From Leishmania donovani (Eukaryota > Euglenozoa > Kinetoplastea > Trypanosomatida > Trypanosomatidae): DNA of 45,044 bases. The stretch spans positions 440,383 to 485,426 of the forward strand of contig NC_018245.1 of the NCBI RefSeq assembly GCF_000227135.1, written 5' to 3'. Each line of letters starts with the position of its first letter. The stretch's first letter is position 1. A program made the translations under genes and the position numbers. The notes under the pieces were generated by a model. It saw only the letters and a list, made by a program, of their open reading frames with translations, had not been told where the DNA came from and did not search any database. Shown here one piece after another: positions 8,864 through 18,519 of this stretch.

Positions 8864-11653
8864 ATGCCTCACAAGCGACACTTCGATCAAACCAGCCGAC
8901 TGGGGTCATGGATTTCGCTAGGAGCAGATGCTCTTCTTCGCTTTTCAGAGCTGGAGAACTACTCCAACTCACTTCCATTCAAGTTCGATAATTCTTTGGT
9001 GGCGCACAGCGGATGCGGTGGGCTCGTTGCTCTTTTTTCGCCAAGGGCTTGTAATTTTTCAACAAACGAGAACTCTATCTTCCTCTTCCATCTCGCTGGA
9101 GCCCCTTTGCAGAAGCGCATACGTATTCCCTTGAAGGCGATTGAAAGCGTCGTCTACATGACATGGAACAAGGCAGCTGATCACCTGATAGTAGTTTCGA
9201 ATACAGGTTTCGTCCACTTTTACAACTATTGCGGTGCAACGGCAGCGACGTCTTTGCCGATGGAAATACCGGTTGTCTGTACATCGTGCGACAACGGGTT
9301 TGTTGCACTGATCGACACCGCAACTGAAGCGAAGCTTGTACTTGTGCACCTTGGACCACAGAAGGAGTACACAGTGCGCGAGCTCTCTTTGCCGCAGAGC
9401 ATTCGCCAGTTCATGAGAACGATCGCTCTCGTCGCCCTTGACGAAAGCGCTGACAAAAGACAGACAACAGAGGTGTTTCTTTCTTATTCACCGTGGTCCT
9501 CGAACTCATTCATTTGTCGGTGCGTTTTCGGAGCCTCAAACTCGTCTTTCCTAGAGCTCGATGTGCCAGTCGAGGGAGGGCGAGTTCTGGAGATGTGCCG
9601 CTCGCCCACCGGCCGCGCCGTCGCGTTTATGATGCTAGATGGGTCGGTATACTCAACGAATAGCGGATTCTCTGAGGTTTCTCTGCTTAGGCGTACTGAC
9701 GCGACTCCGGAAAGTTTTGTGCAAATGACGTGGTGTGGAAGCCATTGTGTTGCATATCTACAACGAATGCAGTACGGCAGCGCGTCGGGTGAGGCTGAGG
9801 GTGAGGGTGAGGACTACTCCTGCTCGCTATTCTTGATGAGCGTCGACGAACCTGACAACAGTGACTGCATCTCCGACTTACCGTTTGATGGTTGTCTTCT
9901 TCCCGAGAAGGACGGTGTTTGGGTGCTTTCTAGAGAGTCGCTGTATTTCTTGCAGATTGCCCCGCTTGCCGTCCAGCACGTCTTTTCTGTCGGTTCGCGG
10001 GCCGCTGGGGCGATGCTTGTGACAACGTACGACGAGTTCATGACCGGAGATGCATCTGCCGTGCGAATGCTACGGAATCTTGAGCACACCTCAGGCGCGC
10101 TGGTGGAAGCGGTCGCTGAGTGCGTTGCTGCAGCAGGCTTCGAGTTTGACGCGGCGCAGCAGAAGCGGCTGTTGAGAATCGCCGCATTTGGCCGAACATT
10201 TTGTTCCCTCTGTGATTCAAGCTCATTCATAGCCATGTCGAAGCGACTGCGTGTGCGCAATCATCTTCGTCTCGAGCCGCTCGGCATGATAGTGACTGAC
10301 CAGCAGCTCGCCGACCTCGGCGAGGTGCGCCTTCTACAGCGTCTTACTATGTGCAGTGAGCATCAGGTAGCCTTTTGTGTGGCAGAAGCTCTCGGGTCAG
10401 ATTTAAAGCCAGTGATGTTGGACTGGGCGATGTGTAGGCTGGCGCGTGTCTCTGTTCACAGCAAGGACGAGGAGCTGGAGGTCGCGAAGCAAATAGTCAA
10501 GAAGCTGAAGGCGTGTAGATTCACTGCATTCGCAGAGTTGGCACAGCAGGCTAAGGTCACCGGCCGCGGCGCCGCCGCGGTGGTACTGCTGGATGCAGAA
10601 GTGAATCCGTCTCAACAAGTGCCGATGCTGCTCAGCATAGGCGAGCCTGAAATGGCCTTGAAGCGCGCCATTCAAGCCGCTGACGCGGATCTGGTGTTCA
10701 CTGTCATGGTTAACATGATCCGCAGTCGCGGCTCCGCTGCGCTTGCCACCTTGACATCGCACAAAATTTCGTGCGATCTGCTGCTGCAATACGTGGGGGT
10801 GTGCGAAGGCAATCAGCAGCTCATGGCGGAGTACTTCAATAAGCACCCACGAGTTCAGGCCTACTTCCATCTGCGCAGCTACTTTCGCGAGGAAACACGA
10901 CTGGGACACGCGCTGTCGCAGTCGATGGAAAGCGGAAATTGGGAAATGCTACAAGAATGCAAAGGCGTGGACATTCAGGCTGCTATTGTCTCGACAAAAA
11001 AGGCTGTAGAGCAGAGCCCACGCCCGCAGTCGACCACCACGGCCTTTTCTCCGATTGTCGGTGGCGGGATTCCGTTCCCAGCTTCCATGATCGATGAGCG
11101 CTTTTTGCAGCTGCAGAGCAGCCTCCTCGACGAGCAGACTCAGCTTATGAACGAGTACAAGGACTACCGCTTCCTGCAGGCCAGCGCCGCCGACACGATC
11201 CGCTACGCCCTCGAGCATGGACGCACTTCTGTCGCGCAGCGGCTGAAGAATGCGTTTTGTGTACCAGAGAAGATGTTCCAGCGGTGCATGCTCAGTGCGT
11301 ACTTGTGCACTAGTCAGTGGGACCTCATTGACGACATGAGCGGCATCTCGTCCAACAAGAAGACGCTGCTTGACGGCGAGGCTTTTGTTACTGCCTTGCT
11401 CTCCTACAAGCGCCCGCAGCAGGCAAAGCAGTATATTTCGCGCATTCCAAAGATTGAGACGCGGATGGAATACTACGTGCTCTGCAGCGACTGGTTCGGT
11501 GCCGGTGCCGATTGCAAGCGGAGCAACGACCCCGATTTGCTAACGCAGCTGAAGGACCGGGCCAAAGGAAATCCAGACGTACTGCGTCAGATCGAAGAGG
11601 GCTGGAGCACAATGCCCCACCCGTCAAGCATCAGCTTTCCCAAGTTCTTTTAG
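8864..11653 (+). CDS. VPS16: Vacuolar protein sorting protein VPS16 (HOPS/CORVET core subunit)
   Basis: VPS16 is a shared core subunit of the CORVET and HOPS tethering complexes, which act with Rab5 on early endosomes and Rab7 on late endosomes and lysosomes. The 929-aa product is somewhat longer than the roughly 840 aa of the animal protein. Residues about 1-400 fit the N-terminal beta propeller, with repeated short hydrophobic strands. Residues about 400-929 form a helical solenoid. The junction contains the family hallmark with QKRLLRIAAFGRTF at residues 433-446, preceded by an acidic and alanine-rich helix. A short Glu/Gly repeat near residues 306-314 (GAG/GGT codons at about 9781-9812) is probably a loop. 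The first part of the gene appears lower in third-position GC than the second. The start is the first ATG, 79 bases after a strong acceptor. Confidence 0.88.
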   Translation: MPHKRHFDQTSRLGSWISLGADALLRFSELENYSNSLPFKFDNSLVAHSGCGGLVALFSPRACNFSTNENSIFLFHLAGAPLQKRIRIPLKAIESVVYMTWNKAADHLIVVSNTGFVHFYNYCGATAATSLPMEIPVVCTSCDNGFVALIDTATEAKLVLVHLGPQKEYTVRELSLPQSIRQFMRTIALVALDESADKRQTTEVFLSYSPWSSNSFICRCVFGASNSSFLELDVPVEGGRVLEMCRSPTGRAVAFMMLDGSVYSTNSGFSEVSLLRRTDATPESFVQMTWCGSHCVAYLQRMQYGSASGEAEGEGEDYSCSLFLMSVDEPDNSDCISDLPFDGCLLPEKDGVWVLSRESLYFLQIAPLAVQHVFSVGSRAAGAMLVTTYDEFMTGDASAVRMLRNLEHTSGALVEAVAECVAAAGFEFDAAQQKRLLRIAAFGRTFCSLCDSSSFIAMSKRLRVRNHLRLEPLGMIVTDQQLADLGEVRLLQRLTMCSEHQVAFCVAEALGSDLKPVMLDWAMCRLARVSVHSKDEELEVAKQIVKKLKACRFTAFAELAQQAKVTGRGAAAVVLLDAEVNPSQQVPMLLSIGEPEMALKRAIQAADADLVFTVMVNMIRSRGSAALATLTSHKISCDLLLQYVGVCEGNQQLMAEYFNKHPRVQAYFHLRSYFREETRLGHALSQSMESGNWEMLQECKGVDIQAAIVSTKKAVEQSPRPQSTTTAFSPIVGGGIPFPASMIDERFLQLQSSLLDEQTQLMNEYKDYRFLQASAADTIRYALEHGRTSVAQRLKNAFCVPEKMFQRCMLSAYLCTSQWDLIDDMSGISSNKKTLLDGEAFVTALLSYKRPQQAKQYISRIPKIETRMEYYVLCSDWFGAGADCKRSNDPDLLTQLKDRAKGNPDVLRQIEEGWSTMPHPSSISFPKFF

Positions 11654-12593
11654 CATCACGTCTTTACACGGAAGCGAGCAGAAATGGCAGACAACTTCCT
11701 CTTCCGGGTACCATGACTATCGACTCCTCTTTCTGTTTTTCCATCTCTTCCTTTGCAAGGTGACCTCCAGCGCATTTCGTTGCTGCTGACGAAAAAGCTC
11801 TAGGGATGCGCCGACAACGTGCTGTATCTGCTATATCTTCATCACAGGAGTGGCAATTCTGGCCTGTGGTGCGCCGCGACAGAGACAGTTTCCTGTGTCA
11901 TATTCATTTCCCAGTAGAGGTTGCGTTGTGATTCTCGTTGGGCAAGGTAGGGCGCCGGCATATGCATAGGGGGTGGGCTGTGCACGTCGTGTGTTGTCGT
12001 TCTTCGTTCTCCCGCGCCATCGATCGGGAGTGAACGAAAAAAAAAAGAAGCACCAAGTGGAGGTGCACGCTTGCCGCGTTTTTTTCGTTCCTCTTCCCAA
12101 AGCGCACACGAACCGCGTTGCTATTTCTCTTAGCCATCACGTGTCCAAGGTGTGTTGAACAACAAGTTCGCGAGGCTTGCATGTAGGGCTTTCTTTTGAT
12201 CATGCAATCATGTCCACTGTCCACCTCACACTCCAGCTCTCTTCTATTTCCGTTCTCGTCTGTTTCGCCCTCTCCGTGGGCCTCTGGCACCCCCAAATAA
12301 AGCTGTACGAACTCCTCATGCATAGGCGAGGACGGGTGAAACAAACCACGCAAACAGGATCGAGTCAAAAAGGCACAGCTGTACGCCTCTTTACTCTCCT
12401 TTTCTCCCCCCATTCGTGTTCTTACAGCTACAAAAGACTCTGCTTCATACACCTCCGGTGAGTGTGACCAGCTGTCGGGGGCATACTCTGTCAGAGAGAG
12501 ATTCAAATTATCCGTCGTTGTCTGCCTTTCTTGCGCCTTGGACATTGTGTTCCTTTTTCTCAGTCATATCCTTACCAGTCATAATAGAACACC
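11654..12593 (+). other. Spacer between VPS16 and PKA
   Basis: About 940 bases with no recognisable gene. It contains the VPS16 3' UTR and the 5' flank of the PKA gene. The best acceptor is the pyrimidine tract at 12385-12424 with AG at 12426-12427, 167 bases before the PKA start. A minus-strand open frame at 11904-12545 has no domain, and its composition follows the pyrimidine bias of the other strand. Confidence 0.6.
12385..12427 (+). promoter_or_regulatory. Trans-splice acceptor for the PKA gene
   Basis: A C/T-rich tract of about 40 bases ends in TTACAG at 12422-12427. It is the strongest acceptor in this spacer. Confidence 0.5.
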
Positions 12594-13592
12594 ATGATCA
12601 CCAAGGCCGAAGCTTCCAAGTGGAGGCTGAGCGACTTGGAGATGCGTGAGACGGTCGGCACCGGCACTTTCGGCCGAGTACGCTTGGTGAAGCACAAAGG
12701 AACAGGCCAGTACGCGGCCCTCAAGATCCTCAAGAAGCAGGAGATTCTCCGAATGAAGCAGGTCGACCACGTGATGGCGGAGGCAAGTCTTCTCCAGGAG
12801 ATCGACCACCCTTTTATTGTGAGCATGCTGCGGGGATACATGGACAAGAACCGGCTGTACATACTCCTCGAGTACGTGGTAGGCGGCGAGCTGTTCTCGC
12901 ATCTCCGCAAGGCCGGCAAGTTCCCTAATGATGTCTCGAAGTTCTACTGCGCCGAGGTGATCCTAGCATTTGACTACCTGCACAACAAGACGATCGTTTA
13001 CCGCGATCTGAAGCCGGAGAACATTCTCCTCGACCAAGACGGTAACATAAAGATCACGGATTTCGGATTCGCGAAGCGCGTGACGGAGCGTACGTTTACG
13101 CTTTGTGGCACACCTGAGTACCTAGCCCCCGAGATCATTCAGAGCAAGGGGCACAACAAGGCTGTCGACTGGTGGGCGCTCGGCATCCTGCTGTACGAAA
13201 TGCTGGTTGGCTACCCGCCGTTCTTCGACGACAGCCCGATGAAGATCTACGAGAAGATCCTTGTGGGCAAGGTGCTCTTCCCGCGATGGGTAGACTCGAA
13301 GGCCCGAGACTTCATCAAGGGCCTTCTATCCCTCGATCCCACGAAGCGCCTTGGCAGTTTGCCCAACGGCACGGAGGACATCAAGAACCACAAGTACTTT
13401 GCGGAAGTGGACTGGAATGTAGTGCTGTCCAAGAAGATTCCCGCGCCGATCCCGGTACGGCAACACAAGGAGGGCGATACCCACTACTTCGACAAGTACC
13501 CCGACAGCCCACTCAACTCTTTGCGCACTTTGACTCCAGCACAGCAGGACTGCTTCGCAAACTTCTGCAACGGCCAGTATACGGACGAGTAG
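12594..13592 (+). CDS. PKAC1: Protein kinase A catalytic subunit (AGC family)
   Basis: This 332-aa serine/threonine kinase has every element of an active AGC kinase. The glycine loop GTGTFG is at residues 22-27, the ATP-binding Lys is 44 and the helix C Glu is 63. The catalytic loop YRDLKPEN is at 136-143 with Asp138, and DFG is at 156-158. The activation loop RTFTLCGTPEYLAPE carries Thr169, equivalent to Thr197 of mammalian PKA. The C-terminal tail ends with the hydrophobic motif FANF at 321-324, followed by eight more residues. Length is close to the mammalian enzyme (about 350 aa). Trypanosomatid genomes carry several PKA catalytic genes, so the isoform number is a best guess. Work on kinetoplastids reports that their PKA is largely insensitive to cAMP, so the adjacent PDE gene is notable. 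The start has a good A at -3 and lies 167 bases after the acceptor. Confidence 0.95.
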   Translation: MITKAEASKWRLSDLEMRETVGTGTFGRVRLVKHKGTGQYAALKILKKQEILRMKQVDHVMAEASLLQEIDHPFIVSMLRGYMDKNRLYILLEYVVGGELFSHLRKAGKFPNDVSKFYCAEVILAFDYLHNKTIVYRDLKPENILLDQDGNIKITDFGFAKRVTERTFTLCGTPEYLAPEIIQSKGHNKAVDWWALGILLYEMLVGYPPFFDDSPMKIYEKILVGKVLFPRWVDSKARDFIKGLLSLDPTKRLGSLPNGTEDIKNHKYFAEVDWNVVLSKKIPAPIPVRQHKEGDTHYFDKYPDSPLNSLRTLTPAQQDCFANFCNGQYTDE

Positions 13593-13696
13593 TATCCCAT
13601 TTCTGCCTCCAAGGTTTTGAAGTGCGGAGGGCGGGGAGCGACGAGCACGTGTAGACCTTTCTCACACGCTTAGTTGTGTTTCCCGCCTCCTGCGCC

Positions 13697-13735
13697 AGCG
13701 GCGTTCGTGTTGCGGTCGCGCACACGAACGCCGCT
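13697..13735 (+). other. 14-bp perfect stem-loop in the PKA 3' UTR
   Basis: The left arm AGCGGCGTTCGTGT (13697-13710) is the exact reverse complement of the right arm ACACGAACGCCGCT (13722-13735). The 11-base loop can add three more G-C pairs (13712-13714 with 13719-13721) around a single bulged T. It lies 105 bases after the stop codon. A stem this long and GC-rich in transcribed DNA is likely to fold in the mRNA. Its role, in stability or protein binding, is unknown. Confidence 0.8.
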
Positions 13736-16377
13736 AAGCATCTCTCCTAAGCTTTCGGGGAAGTCGCTTTGCCTGCAGGTTCCTTTGCAACCGCCGTCGC
13801 TCTATTTTCATGTTCAGACTGTTTATTTTTTCTTTGTTTTGTGCCCTTTCCACCTCGAAGTGTTTTTGGCACACGCGGAGTGGGGAGGGTGTAGTGCGTG
13901 CGGGTCGCACGGCGATTTCTCGCCTTCACGATGTATGCATAGGCGTTTCAGAACTCTTAAGTGTAATTTTGACGAACGCGCAAGCGCAATGTATTATAAA
14001 AGACACGCACACACACACAGGGGTTATTGTGGATTGTGATCTCGAAGGGTTGGCGTTGGTGTCGATGGTGTTTCTAGCTTCTTTTTTTCCGCCTTTCTTT
14101 CGGAGTCGGCTCTGATTCCTTTTAGACAGTCGAATAGGCGGATTGCTGCGTTCTCAATGATCAATGTACGCGCAAAGTGCAGCCAGTAGAGGGTTCGATG
14201 CCATGACTTTCGTCCGCTGATCTTTACAGTCTCTCTTTTTGTTTCTCCGGCGACCTTCCCCCCTTTCGCGTGTGCCCCCTTTTTCACTTTCTTTTGATGA
14301 GAAGGAGCTTTCCTCTGAGCCCTCTTTCACCTTTTTTGTTCCCCTCCGCTGCCGCTGGATGAAAGGTCTGCGCGTGTGTTCGTGATGGCAAGAGGAAAGG
14401 AGCACAAGATGCGGAAAAGGGCAGAGTTGGATGTGACGGGCAATGAAAAGACCTGGGAGGCCGCCACCGCAGATTTTGTTCACGACGATGTAGCTGTAGC
14501 CGCGTTGATGGATATCTTGTAGAGCGGCGATATAAGTCAAACGCTGGGGGGGGGGCTGATGGGGCTGCCTCTCCCTCTCCTCCTTTGCTCCTTGCTTCTC
14601 CTGGTTTTATCCCTCCTGGAATCGACTTGGAATTTACACACATCAACATACTCATGTGGTTTTAGGTGCTGCCCTTTTCCCGCGTCCTCTCTCCTCCACA
14701 AATGATTATAAAAAGTAAGGTGTGCCTCTTGTCATCAGAAAACAAACGGGAAAAAGGAAATCCACATCAACGCACATTCTCGAGACTGTGCGGGAGTGCG
14801 CTTATGTGTGCCGTGCGTAGAAAAGGTATTGTACCCGCTGCCTTGTATAGCTTTCGGTAAATATGTACATTATTCGTGTGTTGCCTTGGCTCTTCTTCTA
14901 CCCTCCTGTGTCTTTATTTGTTTCGCTCTCTCTTCCTCTTTCTACGGACGTTAAAACGGCCATTTTTTTTTTGCTCTGTCCCTCTTTTTCGACTCCTTTT
15001 TCTCATATTTGCTCAGGTTGCTATCTCCTCTGATCCGAAGCTCTCTTTCTCCTTCCGCTTTCCTCGCGTTGCTTCCCCCACCCGCTGTCCTTCTCTCCGT
15101 CCCCCCTTTTAGCTGATTTAACGGTGATGTCTGGATGTCCCCCTCTTTTTGCGCATGTTTGCCGATTCCATCATGTCTTTCAGCTCTATGTGTTGCTCCC
15201 CATTTCTTTTTTTTTGCGGTTCACCCACCGTTTATACATCAGTGAGAAGAGTACATATGATGTTGAGAGATGGCGATTAGCTCCCTTCCTGCTCTTTTTC
15301 TGTCTTCCCAGGATGCAAAGCGAACCGAAAGGAGAGCGTGAAAAGGGGGAAAACTCAAAGCGCCACCCCCCGAAGAAAAGAAAACGAGCCATGCTGAAGC
15401 GCCTTGACTCATACAAGAAAGGATAGTGGAGGAGGGGAAAACGCGGAGCTGACATTGTAAAACAAAACGGTTCGCACCTGATAAGGAAAGGCAAGAAAAG
15501 CAGAGAACAAAAGGTGGTCGCATATAGGCAAGCAAGGAGGAAGTGAGTTGACAAGAGACAAAGCAAGGGAAATCTGCCGGTGTTTTTACATGCGAAGCAG
15601 GCCACCGATCGGTAGACATTCTCCCATCTCCCCTCTTCTTTTTTCATGTAGTACCTGTGACGATTACGTGTGGAATACTTCAGAGGAGACCGAACACAGA
15701 ACAGACGAGGAAAAAAAAGGAAGCAGCGAGGGGGGCTCATCTTAGTGATAGATGTGCAAAGCATTAGGCGTGAAATGAATGTGTACTGTGGGGCGTGTGC
15801 TTTCCCACAATGCCCCCTTCTTCGATTGCTTCATCTTTGGCGCAAAGAGACGCCGCTTTCGAAATAAGAATGTTGTGATGTTCCTGTTTCCTTTCGTGCT
15901 TTTGAACGTTTTTTTTTTTCGCTTTCCTTTTTCGTAGGGGTAACAGACCACATTCTTACATCCCCTCATACACACAGCTACACCCACGTTAATAGCCCGA
16001 GTGCGCCGTTTCGTTTTACATTCTATGTGCGATCATTGAAAGCTACCTCTCTCAGACAATCAAAAGAAAAGTACGTCTTGAACATCAAGGAGCTTCATGA
16101 GGTGTTCGTGGCTACCGCACTGCCAGCAAGTACCGGAGGCGCCGGCTCGTTTTCTTTTTCTGCCTTTTCCAAGCAACCGACAGGACACGTTTCTGTGCTT
16201 GCGCATTACCACGATGCTTACAGTGAAGCACGACCGTCCGCATTCACTCAAGGTATTGCGAGCGCGAACAAGGAAATCCCAAAACAAGCCACCTGTGTAT
16301 GTTTCTGCAGTCTCCCATGCGCAAACTTACCCGTCTTCGACTCTGCCGCCATTCTTCTCTCTTTCCTAGCTCTGTTT

Positions 16378-16465
16378 CTCTCTCTCTCTCTCTCTGCAAG
16401 AGAGCTGAAGTCTGACGCGCTTCTCGTTCTTTCATTTTTTTCTCCTCTTTCCTCCCTTTTGGCAG
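16378..16465 (+). promoter_or_regulatory. Trans-splice acceptor region for the PDE gene
   Basis: A CT dinucleotide run at about 16378-16395 leads to AG at 16399-16400, and a second pyrimidine tract at 16421-16460 leads to GGCAG at 16461-16465. Either could receive the spliced leader. A third AG lies near 16612. All precede the first in-frame ATG at 16624. Confidence 0.5.
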
Positions 16466-16623
16466 CTTCTCCCCGACACGGTTGGTCGACCGCTCCAGAA
16501 AATAACAGCAAGAGACGAAATAGTAGACGAAAACCTCACCCACCGAACAGGCGGCCGCAAAAAAATTCCCGTCTGAACTTTTCTTTTGCCTTCCTGCGGT
16601 GCCTCGCTCTAGCAGCGGCAACG

Positions 16624-18519
16624 ATGCCCGAGTTTCTTGAGCAGCTGCAGCAGCTGGCAAGTGTGTATGCCATCTGCGGCAATACTGTCTCCGTGATGGC
16701 GGGGATGAGCGACACAGCAGAGGAGCTGTCATTCCGTTCCTACGACAGTTCAGAAGACGCCTCCTACATCTGCAACCTGAACGAGAAGGCCCTTCACACA
16801 GCGAAGGCCTCGCTCTGCGACAATGCCGATTGGAGCAGCTTCTTTCGCGAGGTTCAGCTGGCATTCAACTCGGGTAAAGTAGCCGTGCAGCCTGGGAATG
16901 CTCATCGAGCCGCCGGTACTGCCGCCGCGCCAGTTTCCGCCGACTCCAAAGGCCTAGCATGCTCGATGGAGGTGCATTGCCTGTCGGGGTCAGGGGAAAA
17001 GCGTGCCACCTTCGTGCTTGAGCGAACCACGGAGGACCAGCAGAAGTATATTCTCGAGAGCATGCTGCAGGCGCATCACATGTATAATCACCCGAAGGAG
17101 TACGAGCAGAAGCTGCTCCACATCATGGAAGCCAAGGAGATAGCGTGCACGAAGCGCGAGGCACTTGATTGTGAGCTGGTCGCGCTGAACGATAATCTGA
17201 CACGCAACAAACACAAGCAGAAGATAAACAACGAGCGCAAAGAGGAGCTTCTAAAGAGCCTCGGCGGTTACAGCACAGAGAACACGGGAAATCCGTGGCG
17301 AGCGATCCAGGAACAGCAGCAGAGGGCAGCTGGCGAGAACAACAAGTCTTGGCTTCCGAGCCCGCTCGGGAACCGCACCTGCAAGGACTTTGATCTTGTC
17401 CTGTTTCGCATGATCAAGAGTCGGTGGCTGTCACCGGAGCAGTGCGACGCATGCTCGCCCGCGAATCGCGTCGTGCAGCCGTTCTCCAAGGAGGACCTAG
17501 CGATCCACGTGAGCCAACTCTCAGGTAGCCGAGCTGCGATATGGAAGGCGCTGGACTCCATCGACTCATGGAGCTACCGCGTGTTTGATGTCCAGGCGGC
17601 TATGAGCGGTGACGACTACCTCTCGCTCTCGACACAGACGCACGGCGGGTCTCTTCTGGTAACCATGTACGCACTGCTGTGCATGCACGATTTCCTGCAA
17701 AAATTCCAGATCGACGAGCAGATTGCGCTCAACTGGATCAGCGCAGTGGAGGCGAGCTACCATGGAAACCCGTATCACAACTCGATGCACGCCGCGGATG
17801 TGCTGCAGATTACGGACTTCATCATCACACGGGGAGGGTTGGCGAAGCGGTGCGACCTAAGCGACATCCAGGTCTTCTCTGCCTTGCTGGCTGCTTCGAT
17901 CCATGACTTCGACCACCCTGGCATCAACAATAACTTCCACATCAAGACAGGCAGCTACCTTGCTACGCTGTACAACGATCGCAGTGTCCTGGAAAATCTG
18001 CACGTGAGCAGCGTTTTCGAGCTCATGAAGAACCCAGCCTTCAACATCCTAGCAAGCTTCAGTGATGAGCAGCGTCATGAGGTCCGCGAGACGATGATAG
18101 AGATGGTGCTGGCGACAGACATGGGCTCTCACGGAAAGTACGTGGCGAATCTGAAGGGCAAGATGCAGGAGCACTCTAGTTTCACCCAGACCAGCGAGCA
18201 GAATCTCTGCCTCGCGATTGCTCTGAAAATGGCCGACATTTCAAACTGCGGGCGCCCGCTTGACATTTACCTGCGCTGGGGCGCAAAGGTGTCGGACGAG
18301 TTCTACCAGCAGGGCGACCGTGAGCGCAACCTGGGCCTCGAATGCAGTCCCTTCATGGATCGCCTTCAGCCGAGCCTTGCGAAGAGCCAGATTGCCTTCA
18401 TGAACTACATCATCACTCCCTTCTTTGAGCAAGTGGCCGAGCTTCTGCCTGATATGCGCTTCGCGGTGGGTTTGGTGGAGGAAAACAAAGCGTACTGGGC
18501 CAACCACGACGACTCGTAG
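16624..18519 (+). CDS. PDEA: Class I cyclic nucleotide phosphodiesterase, PDEA-like
   Basis: The enzyme hydrolyses cyclic nucleotides, most likely cAMP, in the cytosol. The 631-aa product has an N-terminal region without GAF or FYVE domains, a charged helix likely to be coiled coil at about 155-215, and a C-terminal catalytic domain at about 305-620. The signature HNSMH gives His385 as the proton donor and His389 as a metal ligand. The next metal ligands are His427 and Asp428 in IHDFDHPG and Asp538 in MADISN. The invariant purine-binding Gln is Gln589, followed by IAF. Kinetoplastids have PDEA to PDED, and a short form with no regulatory domain fits PDEA best. Upstream sequence stays open to 16027 but has no in-frame ATG, so I start at 16624. 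Confidence 0.9.
   Translation: MPEFLEQLQQLASVYAICGNTVSVMAGMSDTAEELSFRSYDSSEDASYICNLNEKALHTAKASLCDNADWSSFFREVQLAFNSGKVAVQPGNAHRAAGTAAAPVSADSKGLACSMEVHCLSGSGEKRATFVLERTTEDQQKYILESMLQAHHMYNHPKEYEQKLLHIMEAKEIACTKREALDCELVALNDNLTRNKHKQKINNERKEELLKSLGGYSTENTGNPWRAIQEQQQRAAGENNKSWLPSPLGNRTCKDFDLVLFRMIKSRWLSPEQCDACSPANRVVQPFSKEDLAIHVSQLSGSRAAIWKALDSIDSWSYRVFDVQAAMSGDDYLSLSTQTHGGSLLVTMYALLCMHDFLQKFQIDEQIALNWISAVEASYHGNPYHNSMHAADVLQITDFIITRGGLAKRCDLSDIQVFSALLAASIHDFDHPGINNNFHIKTGSYLATLYNDRSVLENLHVSSVFELMKNPAFNILASFSDEQRHEVRETMIEMVLATDMGSHGKYVANLKGKMQEHSSFTQTSEQNLCLAIALKMADISNCGRPLDIYLRWGAKVSDEFYQQGDRERNLGLECSPFMDRLQPSLAKSQIAFMNYIITPFFEQVAELLPDMRFAVGLVEENKAYWANHDDS

Larger units (their letters stand above)
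13593..16623 (+). other. Long spacer between PKA and PDE, with PKA 3' UTR
   Basis: About 3.0 kb with no convincing gene. It begins with the PKA 3' UTR and its hairpin at 13697-13735, carries a short CA run near 14008-14022 and a 10-G run at 14546-14555, and then long pyrimidine tracts. Small frames on either strand show no domain. The last 600 bases are open in the frame of the PDE but contain no in-frame ATG and are full of pyrimidine tracts and acceptors, so I treat them as 5' flank. Confidence 0.6.

Noticed and set aside
11904..12545. Minus-strand 213-codon frame between VPS16 and PKA
   Set aside because: It runs opposite to every real gene, covers the PKA splice acceptor region and has no domain.
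16027..16623. N-terminal extension of the phosphodiesterase
   Set aside because: The frame is open but its first codon is GTG and it has no in-frame ATG. It holds long CT tracts and splice acceptors, so it is 5' flank.
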